Below the pieces are notes generated by a model that saw nothing but the letters and a program-made list of their open reading frames with translations, did no database searches and was not told the DNA's origin. A program made the position numbers and the translations under genes. From Pseudomonas sp. HR96 (GTDB lineage Bacteria > Pseudomonadota > Gammaproteobacteria > Pseudomonadales > Pseudomonadaceae), in the NCBI RefSeq assembly GCF_034059295.1, contig NZ_CP139141.1:2897001-2961000 (forward strand): a stretch of 64,000 nucleotides of DNA. Direction: 5' to 3'. Below, piece by piece: positions 24,943 through 33,915 of this stretch. The stretch's first letter is position 1. Each line of letters opens with the position of its first letter.

Positions 24943-25835
24943 CCGGGGTGCACCGCCTGCAGGTCGGCGATGAAGGCGCGCACCGCTTCGCTGGGCGCCT
25001 GGCCGACCCGGGTGATCAGGCGGTGCTCAACGTCGTAGCGCAGTGACGCCGGCTCGAGCTCGCGCAGGCGGCCCGAGCCGACCCAGCCCTGGGCATAGTG
25101 CAGCGGCAGGTAGCCCAGGTGGGTGCCGGCCAGCAGCGCATGGGCCACCGCCTCCATGTGCTGGGCGCTGGCCGAACTGCGTTGCGGGGTCAACGGCAAA
25201 GGCTCGCCGGGCAGCAGGAAACCATGGCGAATCCAGTCGGCGGCCTGCAGTTGCGCGCGGTCGACCTGGGCCGCCGCGTACAGCCGGTGGCCCTCCCCGC
25301 AGAACACGCCGATCGCCTCGCGGTACAGCGGCTGGTAGTCCAGGCTGGGCAGCGTGCGGTTGAAGTACGACACCGCCAGGTCCAGCTGCCCGTCGATCAC
25401 CCGTTGTTCCAGTTGCGGCGGCGAGTCGACGTGCAGGTGCAGCTGGGTGTCCGGCGCGCGCTCATAGAAGCGGGCGATGGCGGCGTCGATGTGGGCGCTG
25501 GGCAAGGTGGCGATGTTGTCGGTCAGCCCCAGGCGCACTTCGCCCACCAGCCGCCCGGTCAGGGCTTGTGCCTGGTCGCGAAAGGCGTCGGCGGCAGCGA
25601 ACAGCGTGGCGCTCGCGGCCAGGATGCGCTGGCCCTTTTCGGTGACGCTGAAGCCGCTCTTGCCGCGCTCGCACAGGCGGTACCCCAGGCGTTTCTCCAG
25701 CGCCGAGATGTGCATGCTGATGCTCGACTGGCTCATGTTGAGCTGCGCCTGCGCGGCGCTGAAGCCTTGGCATTGCACCACCACGCTGAAGATGCGCAAC
25801 AGGCGCAGGTCGAGGTCGGCTACGGTTCTGAGCAT
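24939..25835 (-). CDS. LysR-family transcriptional regulator
   Basis: The 298-residue protein has the N-terminal helix-turn-helix, 'GFSAAQAQLNMSQSSISMHI' at residues 23-42, and a C-terminal periplasmic-binding-like effector domain. It converges tail to tail with the aldehyde dehydrogenase gene, overlapping by 4 bases, and lies 41 bases from the azlD stop on the same strand. Its targets are probably the azlCD genes or the dehydrogenase; that is inference. Confidence 0.9.
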   Translation of the reverse strand: MLRTVADLDLRLLRIFSVVVQCQGFSAAQAQLNMSQSSISMHISALEKRLGYRLCERGKSGFSVTEKGQRILAASATLFAAADAFRDQAQALTGRLVGEVRLGLTDNIATLPSAHIDAAIARFYERAPDTQLHLHVDSPPQLEQRVIDGQLDLAVSYFNRTLPSLDYQPLYREAIGVFCGEGHRLYAAAQVDRAQLQAADWIRHGFLLPGEPLPLTPQRSSASAQHMEAVAHALLAGTHLGYLPLHYAQGWVGSGRLRELEPASLRYDVEHRLITRVGQAPSEAVRAFIADLQAVHPG

Positions 25836-25876
25836 GGTCTTGCCCTTTCACATCAATCCATCAATCGGCGGCGGCT

Positions 25877-26194
25877 TCAGCCTGGCAGCCACCAGCGCAG
25901 CAGGTAGAACAGCGCCACGCTCAACACCACGCTGGTCAGCACGCGGCGGGTCAGCAGCATCAGTATCACGGTGCACACCGCCGCCAGCAGGTAGGGGTTG
26001 AGCAGCGACAGGTCAAGTTGATGCCCCGGCAAAAAGATGATCGGCCCGCCGATGGCGGTGAGCATGCCGGGCACGGCGAAGCCGAGAAAGTCCCGCGCGC
26101 GCTGGCCCAGGCGCACCGGCAGGCGCGGTTCGAGGAACAGGTAGCGGTTGAACAGCAAGATGGCGCCCATGCCGAAGATGACGACGAAGATCAT
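25877..26194 (-). CDS. azlD: AzlD-family branched-chain amino acid exporter subunit
   Basis: The 105-residue protein has four hydrophobic helices, with 'GFAVPGMLTAIGGPIIFL' in the second, typical of AzlD. Together with AzlC it forms a two-subunit exporter of branched-chain amino acids or analogues. The ATG at 26194 overlaps the azlC stop (ATGA). Confidence 0.85.
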   Translation of the reverse strand: MIFVVIFGMGAILLFNRYLFLEPRLPVRLGQRARDFLGFAVPGMLTAIGGPIIFLPGHQLDLSLLNPYLLAAVCTVILMLLTRRVLTSVVLSVALFYLLRWWLPG

Positions 26195-26886
26195 GCCCTG
26201 CGCTCCATCAGGCACTTGGCCGAAAAGCCCGCGACCATCCCGGCCAGCCCCGAGACCACCAGCGCCGATTGCAGGCCCAGCCAGCTCAGCCACACCGAGC
26301 AGCCCAGCGAGACGGCCACGCAGATCAGCACCGGCAGCGACTTGACCAGCGGCGTGACCAGGGCCACGAAGGTGGCGGCGATGGAAAACTCCAGCCCCAG
26401 GGATTCCAGGTTGGGAATGTTGCGGCCCAGCACGATGCCGGCCAGGGTAAAGAGGTTCCAGGCGACATAGAAGGTCAGCCCCACCCCCAGCGCGTACCAG
26501 CGGTCGAAGCCGCGGGCGTTCTGGTGGCTGTTGAGGGCGAAGAACTCGTCGGTCAGCAGAAAACCCAGCCCTACCCGCCAGCGCGAGGGCAATGGCGCAA
26601 TGCAGGGGCGCATGTGCATGGCATAGAGCAGGTGCTGGGAAGTCAGCAGCAAGGTGGTGACGAAGATCGACAGCAGGCTCGCACCGCCCTTGACCATGCC
26701 GATGGCCACCAGCTGGGCCGCGCCGGCGAAGACGATGGCGGACAGGCCCTGCCCCTCGACGGGTGTGAAGCCGGCGCCGATGGCCAGCGAACTGACCAGC
26801 AACCCCCAGGGCGCACAGGCGAAGGACAGCGGCAGCACCGCCATGGCACCCCGGCCAAACGCCAGGCTTGCAGGAGAGGATTGCAT
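26191..26886 (-). CDS. azlC: AzlC-family branched-chain amino acid exporter subunit
   Basis: The product is 231 residues if translation starts at ATG 26886 ('MQSSPASLAFGRGAMAVLPL'). A longer start at 26931 adds 15 basic residues and is less likely. It has about six membrane helices and the AzlC motifs 'PWGLLVSSLAIGAGF', 'FAGAAQLVAIGMVKGGAS' and 'FFALNSHQN'. It is the partner of AzlD in export of branched-chain amino acids. The LysR gene follows azlD on the same strand. Confidence 0.87.
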   Translation of the reverse strand: MQSSPASLAFGRGAMAVLPLSFACAPWGLLVSSLAIGAGFTPVEGQGLSAIVFAGAAQLVAIGMVKGGASLLSIFVTTLLLTSQHLLYAMHMRPCIAPLPSRWRVGLGFLLTDEFFALNSHQNARGFDRWYALGVGLTFYVAWNLFTLAGIVLGRNIPNLESLGLEFSIAATFVALVTPLVKSLPVLICVAVSLGCSVWLSWLGLQSALVVSGLAGMVAGFSAKCLMERRA

Positions 26887-26984
26887 TGTTCGACACGCCA
26901 GCTGTTTCTTGGAAGGCCGAGGATGATCCACGACTTTGCGCCGGATGTCTTGAACAAATTTGCAGCCGTGTCAGCCCTTGCCGG

Positions 26985-27302
26985 TCATCGCCATGGCAGC
27001 TGGCGCCAACTGGCGCAGGCCTTGGCCAGGCTCCAGCCGTACAGGGTGTCGGTGCGCGCCTTGGGCCAGCTGAGGCGCGGCCAGTCGCGCGCCAGGGCAC
27101 TGTGGTACCACTCGATGAGGCGGTCTTCGAGGGCATAGGGCACTTCTGGCCACTGCCCCCACCAGAGCAAGATCACCTGGGGCACCACGGCGATGGCCAG
27201 CATGCCAGTGAAGTCCACCAGACCGACCCCGCCCAGGGCCGCCCCGAGCATGACGAAGGCCGCCGAGACAACGGCGGTCCATAGTTTTAAAAGCCTGCGC
27301 AT
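26985..27302 (-). CDS. small membrane protein under a LexA box
   Basis: The 105-residue protein starts at ATG 27302, fixed by a strong GGAGG 8 bases upstream. An in-frame ATG at 27320 would put that site inside the gene. Two hydrophobic helices (about residues 8-27 and 31-48) are followed by a soluble, Trp-rich C-terminal part (ALEDRLIEWYHSALARDW). A LexA-type operator lies about 50 bases upstream, so SOS control is likely. No family was recognised. Small SOS-induced membrane proteins in other bacteria include division inhibitors and toxins, but nothing in the sequence shows which, if either, applies. Confidence 0.75.
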   Translation of the reverse strand: MRRLLKLWTAVVSAAFVMLGAALGGVGLVDFTGMLAIAVVPQVILLWWGQWPEVPYALEDRLIEWYHSALARDWPRLSWPKARTDTLYGWSLAKACASWRQLPWR

Positions 27303-27352
27303 ATCGCCTTCCTCCCGCAAAGATTCACCGGAATCGCTGATTGACCCGGATA

Positions 27353-27368
27353 CTGTACATGCATACAG
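27353..27368. promoter_or_regulatory. LexA operator (SOS box)
   Basis: CTGTACATGCATACAG has the full CTGT-N8-ACAG form of the gamma-proteobacterial LexA box, with an alternating pyrimidine-purine centre. Only the minus-strand gene starting at 27302 is positioned to be controlled by it. Confidence 0.8.
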
Positions 27369-27398
27369 TGCCCGTGAAAACCGGCAATTTCGATGACC

Positions 27399-27755
27399 TC
27401 AGCGGGCCGCGGTGCGGTTCTTGTACTTCACGCAGTCCTGGTAGAACACCTGGCGCACCGCCTCGGCCTTGTAGCGCGACGGGCTGTCGTAGGTCTGCTC
27501 GGTGATGCGCATGGCCAGCATGCGTTTCCAGCTGCGGTCGAAGGAATAGGCCTGAATTTTCTGCCGAGCGGCATACAGCGACACCCCGGCCAGTTTCAAT
27601 TCCTGGGCGCGGGCGGCAGTGCCTGCGCCCCAGCTGCAGGTGTAGCGGTCGGCGTCCTGGCGTTGCGCCGCCTTGGCAGCGCCGGCGGCGTGGGCGTAGC
27701 CGGCGGTAAGCAAAACTGAGGAGACCAGGGCTAAAGTGAGCAAGATCAATCGCAT
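27399..27755 (-). CDS. exported small protein of unknown function
   Basis: The 118-residue protein starts at ATG 27755 with a clear Sec signal (MRLILLTLALVSSVLLTAGY, cut after AHA). The mature part is basic, has two Cys residues (YTCSWG and YQDCVKY) and conserved-looking helices rich in Arg and Tyr. A periplasmic location is expected. It ends just upstream of the LexA box. No family was recognised. Confidence 0.78.
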   Translation of the reverse strand: MRLILLTLALVSSVLLTAGYAHAAGAAKAAQRQDADRYTCSWGAGTAARAQELKLAGVSLYAARQKIQAYSFDRSWKRMLAMRITEQTYDSPSRYKAEAVRQVFYQDCVKYKNRTAAR

Positions 27756-27949
27756 GGAGCGGGCTCTTCGAGTGAAAGGTGACGGATTCTGGTCGTCCCT
27801 TATCGGCAGCGGGGCCATCATTTTGCCTGCCCAGCCGACGCCTGCCGGCGCCACTGCCTTTCGTCGTCGCCCACTCAATGCCGCGTTTTGCTGGCCGATA
27901 GCGGGGAATCGACGCGCACTCGGCGTCTCCAGCAGCAGGCTTTGCACTC

Positions 27950-29575
27950 ATGAATCTTCGCAGCATGAACCTTGCGCCACGGGCAGCGCTGTTTTTCTCT
28001 CTGATCGTGTTGGTGGTGTTCGCCCTCGGCACCGTGGCGGCCTTGCAGATGGGCAAGTTGCGCGAGTCCGAGCAGGACGTCGAGACCAACTGGATGCCCA
28101 GCGTGCGCCAGACCGGCCTGATGACCCAGACCATCCTGCGCCTGCGTCTGGAGAGCCAGCGCGTGACCGGCAGCACCGACGCCAAGGTGCTGCAGGAGTC
28201 GGTGGCATCCTTCGGCGGCTTTCGCGCAGCCTACTTCAAGGCCGTGGCCGGCTATGAGCCATTGATTTCCAATGACGACGACCGCGCCCTGTACCAGGCC
28301 GTGAAGGCCACCAGCGAGGCCTACGGCAGGCAGCTGGACCTGTTCGAACCGCTGATCCGGGCCGGCAAGTACAGTGAAGCCGGCGCGCTCATCGTCAGTG
28401 GCATCCGCCCTTTGACCAATAACCTGATGGAGCAGATCGGCAAGCTGCAGGCCTACAACGACGACGGCGCCAAGGAGGCCGGCCTCGCCGCCGCCCAGGC
28501 CTACTCCAGCGGCATGACTTTGGTGATCGGCCTGGTGATCGCCGCGCTGGTGCTGACCATCGTACTGGCCGTGTTGCTGACCCACAGCATCGCCTCGCCG
28601 ATCAACTCGGCGCTGGCCGTGGCCGAACGCATCGCCAGCAGCGACCTGTCGCGCGAGATCCAGCTCAGTGGCCGCGACGAGGCCGGACGGCTGCTGGCGG
28701 CGCTGTCGACCATGCAGGCCAACCTGCGCGCCACCATCGCCCAGATCGCCGACTCCTCCACCCAACTGGCTTCGGCCTCCGAAGAAATGACCGCCGTGAC
28801 CGAAGAGGCCAGCAAGGGCCTGGTGCGGCAGAACGATGAAGTCAACCAGGCGGCCACGGCGGTCACCGAGATGAGTGCGGCCGTGGACGAGGTGGCGCAC
28901 AACGCCGAAGCCGCTTCGGTGGCCTCCCGCGAGTCGGCGGCCTACACCCTGACCGGCATCGACAACGTCGCCCAGACCCTCAAAGCCATCGAAGGCCTGG
29001 CTGGCAACGTGGCGGTGACGGGCGAGCAGGTCAAGAGCCTGTCGACCCGCGCCCAGGGCATCGGCAAGGTGGTGGAGGTGATTCGCGCCATCGCCGAGCA
29101 GACCAACCTGCTGGCGCTCAACGCGGCCATCGAGGCTGCCCGGGCCGGCGAACAGGGCCGCGGCTTCGCCGTGGTCGCCGATGAAGTGCGGGCCCTGGCG
29201 CACCGCACCCAGCAGTCGACCCAGGAGATCGAGCAGATGATCGGCGCCATCCAGGGCGACTCCAACCAGGCGGTGAGCGCGATGAGCCTGAGCCAGGACA
29301 TGGCGGCCAACTCCATCGCCGTGGCGCAGAACGCCGATGCCTCGCTCAAGCAGATCAGCGAAGCGATCAACCAGATCAACGAGCGCAACCTGCTGATTGC
29401 CACGGCCGCCGAAGAACAGGCCCAAGTGGCCCGCGAAGTGGACCGCAACCTCACCAGCATCCGCGACCTGTCGGCCCACAGCGCCGCCGCCGGCAGCCAG
29501 ACGGCCAGTGCCTGCGGCGAGATGTCGAAGCTGGCGGTGAACCTCAACCAGCTGGTGGCGCGGTTCCGCGTCTGA
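27950..29575 (+). CDS. methyl-accepting chemotaxis protein
   Basis: The 541-residue chemoreceptor has a first membrane helix at about residues 10-33, a periplasmic four-helix-bundle domain of about 150 residues ('[20 protein letters not shown]'), a second helix near 188-212, HAMP, and the signalling domain. The conserved tip is '[20 protein letters not shown]' followed by [14 protein letters not shown]. The ligand is not recognisable. The start may be ATG 27950 or ATG 27965. A GC-rich hairpin follows the stop. Confidence 0.93.
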   Translation: MNLRSMNLAPRAALFFSLIVLVVFALGTVAALQMGKLRESEQDVETNWMPSVRQTGLMTQTILRLRLESQRVTGSTDAKVLQESVASFGGFRAAYFKAVAGYEPLISNDDDRALYQAVKATSEAYGRQLDLFEPLIRAGKYSEAGALIVSGIRPLTNNLMEQIGKLQAYNDDGAKEAGLAAAQAYSSGMTLVIGLVIAALVLTIVLAVLLTHSIASPINSALAVAERIASSDLSREIQLSGRDEAGRLLAALSTMQANLRATIAQIADSSTQLASASEEMTAVTEEASKGLVRQNDEVNQAATAVTEMSAAVDEVAHNAEAASVASRESAAYTLTGIDNVAQTLKAIEGLAGNVAVTGEQVKSLSTRAQGIGKVVEVIRAIAEQTNLLALNAAIEAARAGEQGRGFAVVADEVRALAHRTQQSTQEIEQMIGAIQGDSNQAVSAMSLSQDMAANSIAVAQNADASLKQISEAINQINERNLLIATAAEEQAQVAREVDRNLTSIRDLSAHSAAAGSQTASACGEMSKLAVNLNQLVARFRV

Positions 29576-29583
29576 TTGGCGCC

Positions 29584-29606
29584 GGGGCGGGGCTATGCCC
29601 TGCCCC
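29584..29606 (+). terminator. hairpin after the chemoreceptor gene
   Basis: The stem ggggcggggc/gccctgcccc with a 3-base loop lies 8 bases after the chemoreceptor stop. It lacks a T run, so it may be a weak or Rho-assisted terminator. Confidence 0.5.
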
Positions 29607-29691
29607 AAGGCCTGCGGGTTGACGCGCGCCCTGCGCTGCGGCACCTTGGCCGGCCCGGTTGTTCAACCTCACCGAGCAAGGCCTGCCTCTC

Positions 29692-30066
29692 ATGACTGAT
29701 CCCGTATTCCTGCCCGACCCCGACGCCGACTCGATCTCTTCCGATGTCGCCAGCTTCAACGGCATCCTGGTGTCGACACAGATTCCGACCCGCGCCGACG
29801 GCAGCCTTGAACTGGGCGACATCACCGCCCAGAGCGAATGCACCCTGCAAGCTTTGAAAGTGGCCCTCGAACGCGCCGGCAGCTCCCTGGAGCGGGTGCT
29901 GCACCTGACCATCTATCTGACCGATATCAACGAGCGCGCCGCCTTCAACGCGGTGTACCAACGTTTTTTCGCCAAGCCCTGGCCGGTGCGCGCGGCCGTC
30001 GGCGTGGCGGCGCTGGCAGTGCCCGGCATGCGCGTGGAAGTCACGGCGATGGCCGCGCAGGGCTGA
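29692..30066 (+). CDS. RidA-family protein
   Basis: The 124-residue protein (ATG 29692, 'MTDPVFLPDPDADSISSDVA') belongs to the RidA/YjgF/UK114 family by its length, the 'GILVSTQIPTRADGSLELGD' segment and the C-terminal 'RAAVGVAALAVPGMRVEVTA', with the conserved Arg near residue 100. RidA proteins deaminate reactive enamines/imines. The N-terminus is atypical of the best-known subgroup, so it may be one of the RidA subfamilies without proven deaminase activity. No operon partner is visible. Confidence 0.85.
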   Translation: MTDPVFLPDPDADSISSDVASFNGILVSTQIPTRADGSLELGDITAQSECTLQALKVALERAGSSLERVLHLTIYLTDINERAAFNAVYQRFFAKPWPVRAAVGVAALAVPGMRVEVTAMAAQG

Positions 30067-30098
30067 GCGCCCTGGCCTGAACTTTTCGTCGCTGGCCA

Positions 30099-30126
30099 TT
30101 CACGGCTAGAGTGGTTCGGCTACAAT
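30099..30126 (+). promoter_or_regulatory. possible sigma-70 promoter of rlhA
   Basis: ttcacg, 16 bases, tacaat forms a reasonable -35/-10 pair about 36 bases before the rlhA start. The inverted repeat that follows begins inside the -10. Confidence 0.45.
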
Positions 30127-30158
30127 GGTCGGCTCGACCGTGACCGATCCGACCATTG
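30123..30158 (+). promoter_or_regulatory. 10-bp inverted repeat in the rlhA leader
   Basis: Perfect arms caatggtcgg and ccgaccattg are separated by 16 bases. The right arm ends 3 bases before the ATG at 30162, where no normal ribosome-binding site is seen. It could be a repressor operator or an RNA hairpin hiding the start. Confidence 0.6.
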
Positions 30159-30161
30159 CCC

Positions 30162-32159
30162 ATGTCCCTACCCAAACACCAGCTGGAACTGCTCAGCCCC
30201 GCGCGCGACGTTGAGATTGCCCGCGAGGCCATCCTGCACGGCGCCGACGCCATCTACATCGGCGGCCCCAGCTTTGGCGCGCGCCACAACGCCTGCAACG
30301 AAGTGGCCGATATCGCCCGCCTGGTGGAGTTCGCCCGGCGCTATCATGCGCGGGTGTTCACCACCATCAACACCATCCTCCACGACAACGAGCTGGAGCC
30401 GGCGCGCCAGCTGATCCACCAGCTGTACGATGCCGGTGTCGATGCGCTGATCGTGCAGGACCTGGGCGTCATGGAGCTGGACATCCCGCCGATCGAACTG
30501 CACGCCAGCACCCAGACCGACATCCGCACCCTGGCCCGGGCCCGGTTCCTCGACCAGGCCGGTTTCTCGCAGCTGGTGTTGGCCCGTGAGCTCAACCTGC
30601 AGGAAATCCGCGCGATCGCCGACGAAACCGAGGCGGCCATCGAGTTCTTCATCCATGGCGCGCTGTGTGTAGCGTTTTCCGGTCAGTGCAACATTTCCCA
30701 CGCCCACACCGGGCGCAGCGCCAACCGCGGCGACTGCTCGCAGGCCTGCCGCCTGCCCTACACCCTCAAGGACGACCAGGGCCGCGTGGTCGCCTACGAG
30801 AAGCACCTGCTGTCGATGAAGGACAACAACCAGAGCGCCAACATCCGCGCGCTGGTCGAGGCCGGGGTGCGCTCGTTCAAGATCGAGGGCCGCTACAAGG
30901 ACATGGGCTATGTGAAGAACATCACCGCCTACTACCGCCAGCGCCTGGACGCCGTGCTTGAAGACCGCCCGGACCTGGCCCGCGCTTCCAGCGGGCGGAC
31001 CGCGCACTTCTTCGTGCCCGACCCGGACAAGACCTTCCACCGCGGCAGCACCGACTACTTCGTCAGCGAGCGCAAGATCGACATCGGCGCCTTCGACACG
31101 CCGACCTTCACCGGCCTGCCGGTGGGTGTGGTCGAGGCGGTGGGCAAGCGTCACCTGCAGGTGGTCACCGAGCAGCCGCTGTCCAACGGTGACGGCCTCA
31201 ACGTGCTGATCAAGCGCGAAGTGGTGGGCTTTCGCGCCAACATCGTGCAGGCCCAGGGCGAGTACGAGGAAGACGGCGCGCCACGCTACCGCTACCGCGT
31301 CGAGCCCAACGAGATGCCGCCGGCGTTGCAGCGGGTGCGCCCGCAGCAGCCGCTCAACCGCAACCTGGACCACAACTGGCAACAGGCGCTGCAGCGCACC
31401 TCGGCCGAACGCCGCATCGGCCTGACCTGGGTCGCGCGGCTTAGCGAGCAGCAGCTGCAGCTGACGGCCACCAGCGAAGAAGGCATCAGCGCCAGCGCCA
31501 CCCTCGCCGGCCCGTTCGGCGCGGCCAACAAGCCGGCCCAGGCGCTGGAGCAGCTGCAGGACCTGCTCGGCCAACTGGGCAACACCGCCTACCACGCCAC
31601 CGACATTCGCCTGGAGGCGCCACAGGCGTTCTTCATCCCCAACTCGCAGCTCAAGACGCTGCGCCGCGAAGCCATCGAAGCGCTCGACGCCGCTCGGGTG
31701 CTGGCCCACCCGCGCGGGTCGCGCAAGGCCGCGACGGTGCCAGCGCCGGTGTACCCGGAATCGCACCTGTCGTTCCTGGCCAACGTCTACAACCAGAAGG
31801 CCCGCGATTTCTACCACCGCCACGGCGTGCAGCTGATCGACGCGGCCTATGAGGCCCACGAGGAAACCGGCGATGTGCCGGTGATGATCACCAAGCACTG
31901 CCTGCGCTTCTCCTTCAACCTGTGCCCCAAGCAGGCCAAGGGCGTGACCGGCGTGCGCACCAAGGTCGAGCCGATGCAGCTGGTGCACGGCGACGAGGTG
32001 CTGACCCTCAAGTTCGACTGCAAGCCGTGCGAAATGCACGTGATTGGCAAGATGAAGGGCCACATCCTCGACCTGCCGCAACCGGGCAGCGTCAAGCATG
32101 TGGTGGGGCACATCAGCCCTGAAGACCTGCTCAAGACCATCGTGCGCGCGCCGCACTAG
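30162..32159 (+). CDS. rlhA: 23S rRNA 5-hydroxycytidine C2501 synthase (peptidase U32 family)
   Basis: The 665-residue protein has the U32 domain ('LSPARDVEIAREAILHGADA' at the N-terminus). Its core motif, 'GQCNISHAHTGRSANRGDCS' followed by QACR, has conserved Cys residues, and a long C-terminal part has further Cys pairs ('CLRFSFNLCPKQ', 'CKPCEMHV'). Length and layout match RlhA (YdcP) of E. coli, which hydroxylates C2501 of 23S rRNA using prephenate-derived chemistry and iron. The start at 30162 follows a striking inverted repeat. The gene is monocistronic. Confidence 0.88.
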   Translation: MSLPKHQLELLSPARDVEIAREAILHGADAIYIGGPSFGARHNACNEVADIARLVEFARRYHARVFTTINTILHDNELEPARQLIHQLYDAGVDALIVQDLGVMELDIPPIELHASTQTDIRTLARARFLDQAGFSQLVLARELNLQEIRAIADETEAAIEFFIHGALCVAFSGQCNISHAHTGRSANRGDCSQACRLPYTLKDDQGRVVAYEKHLLSMKDNNQSANIRALVEAGVRSFKIEGRYKDMGYVKNITAYYRQRLDAVLEDRPDLARASSGRTAHFFVPDPDKTFHRGSTDYFVSERKIDIGAFDTPTFTGLPVGVVEAVGKRHLQVVTEQPLSNGDGLNVLIKREVVGFRANIVQAQGEYEEDGAPRYRYRVEPNEMPPALQRVRPQQPLNRNLDHNWQQALQRTSAERRIGLTWVARLSEQQLQLTATSEEGISASATLAGPFGAANKPAQALEQLQDLLGQLGNTAYHATDIRLEAPQAFFIPNSQLKTLRREAIEALDAARVLAHPRGSRKAATVPAPVYPESHLSFLANVYNQKARDFYHRHGVQLIDAAYEAHEETGDVPVMITKHCLRFSFNLCPKQAKGVTGVRTKVEPMQLVHGDEVLTLKFDCKPCEMHVIGKMKGHILDLPQPGSVKHVVGHISPEDLLKTIVRAPH

Positions 32160-32173
32160 GTTGGCGTGGCCGG

Positions 32174-32200
32174 GGGGCCATTCTCGCCAGGAATGGCCCC
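32174..32200 (+). terminator. hairpin after rlhA
   Basis: A 10-bp stem ggggccattc/gaatggcccc with a 7-base loop lies 14 bases after the rlhA stop. The T-rich stretch comes only about 15 bases later, so termination efficiency is uncertain. Confidence 0.55.
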
Positions 32201-32241
32201 ATGCTTCATGCGACTTTTATTTTTCCCGCCACAAACGGTAG

Positions 32242-32898
<657 letters not shown>

Positions 32899-32904
32899 CA
32901 GACC

Positions 32905-33030
32905 GTTGTAGCCGGCGCAGCTGGCGAGGGCATCACCTCGGTGCCCGAGCGGATCGCTGGTATCGCGGCCCATGGCCAATCAAGCCTGCTGTTCAGGGTT
33001 GCTTCGCTCGCCAGTTACGCCGGCTACATC
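32905..33030. repeat. dispersed copy of the 157-bp palindromic unit
   Basis: Both arms (gtagccggcgcagctggcga at the left, tcgccagttacgccggctac at the right) and the core (gcatcacctcgg, then ggtatcgcggcccatggcca, then atcaagcct) match the unit amplified at 47.8 kb, in the opposite orientation. Confidence 0.8.
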
Positions 33031-33103
33031 TGTTTCGATTTATATGCATCCAGTTCGCTTTTGGAGTTCAGGGCGGTCATAGGTGACGGTTGCTGGATGC
33101 ACG

Positions 33104-33880
33104 CGCCCGAAACAACCGTAGGAGCGCGCGAAGCCCGCGATAAGGCCGCGGTCGGTCGGTGGTGGCCTTGATTGAGTCTCAAGACCGGCCTGGCGGCCTC
33201 TCGGGGTCTTCGCCCCCTCCCACAAGGGATTCGCGATCAAAGTGGGAGGGGTCGCAGACCCCGAGAGGCCGCCAGGCCGGTTTGATCTTCGGGCGCCTGG
33301 CGGAATGTCCAATATGGCCACCAGCGGCCGCCCGCGCGGCCTATCGCCAGCTGCGCCGGCTCCTACATCTGTTTCGATTTATATGCATCCAGTGGCATCG
33401 CCTATGACCGCTCTTGATGTTCGACGACAGACCGCCATGCACCAAGGCGCTCATAGGTAATGCCACTGGAACGGCACGTTCGAAGCAAATGTAGGAGCCG
33501 GCGAAGCTGGCGATAGGCCGCGCGGGCGGCCGGTGGCGGCCATGATTGAGTCTCAAGACCGGCCTGGCGGCCTCTCGGGGTCTTCGCCCCCTCCCACAAG
33601 GGATTCGCGATCAAAGTGGGAGGGGTCGCAGACCCCGAGAGGCCGCCAGGCCGGTGTGATCTTCCTGGTGCCTGGCGGAATGTCCAATATGGCCACCAGC
33701 GGCCGCCCGCGCGGCCTATCGCGGGCTTCGCGCGCTCCCCACGTTTGTTTCGAGCGTGCCGTTCCTGGCAGATTCCTATGACCGCCTTGGTGCTTGGCGG
33801 TCTATCGTGGAACATCAAATGGATGCATGCGCCCGAAACAACCGTAGGAGCGCGCGAAGCCCGCGATAGGCCGCCCTATT
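33104..33880. repeat. composite palindromic repeat cluster
   Basis: Two copies of a block (33171-33350 and 33545-33722, offset 374) each contain 40-bp inverted arms (accggcctggcggcctctcg at the start) separated by 18 bases. Around them alternate two kinds of outer arms, gtaggagcgcgcgaagcccg and gtaggagccggcgaagctgg. They are separated by a spacer that appears at 33367-33490 in one orientation and at 33745-33850 in the other, with a 22-base deletion. No gene is supported in 32899-33915. Confidence 0.85.
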
Positions 33881-33915
33881 GAACCTCCAGACATGCGCCA
33901 GCGCCGCCCTGCCCC

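Noticed and set aside
33159..33882. Several short reading frames of 60-140 codons in the palindrome cluster
   Set aside because: They mirror the inverted repeats, occur on both strands and have no start signals.
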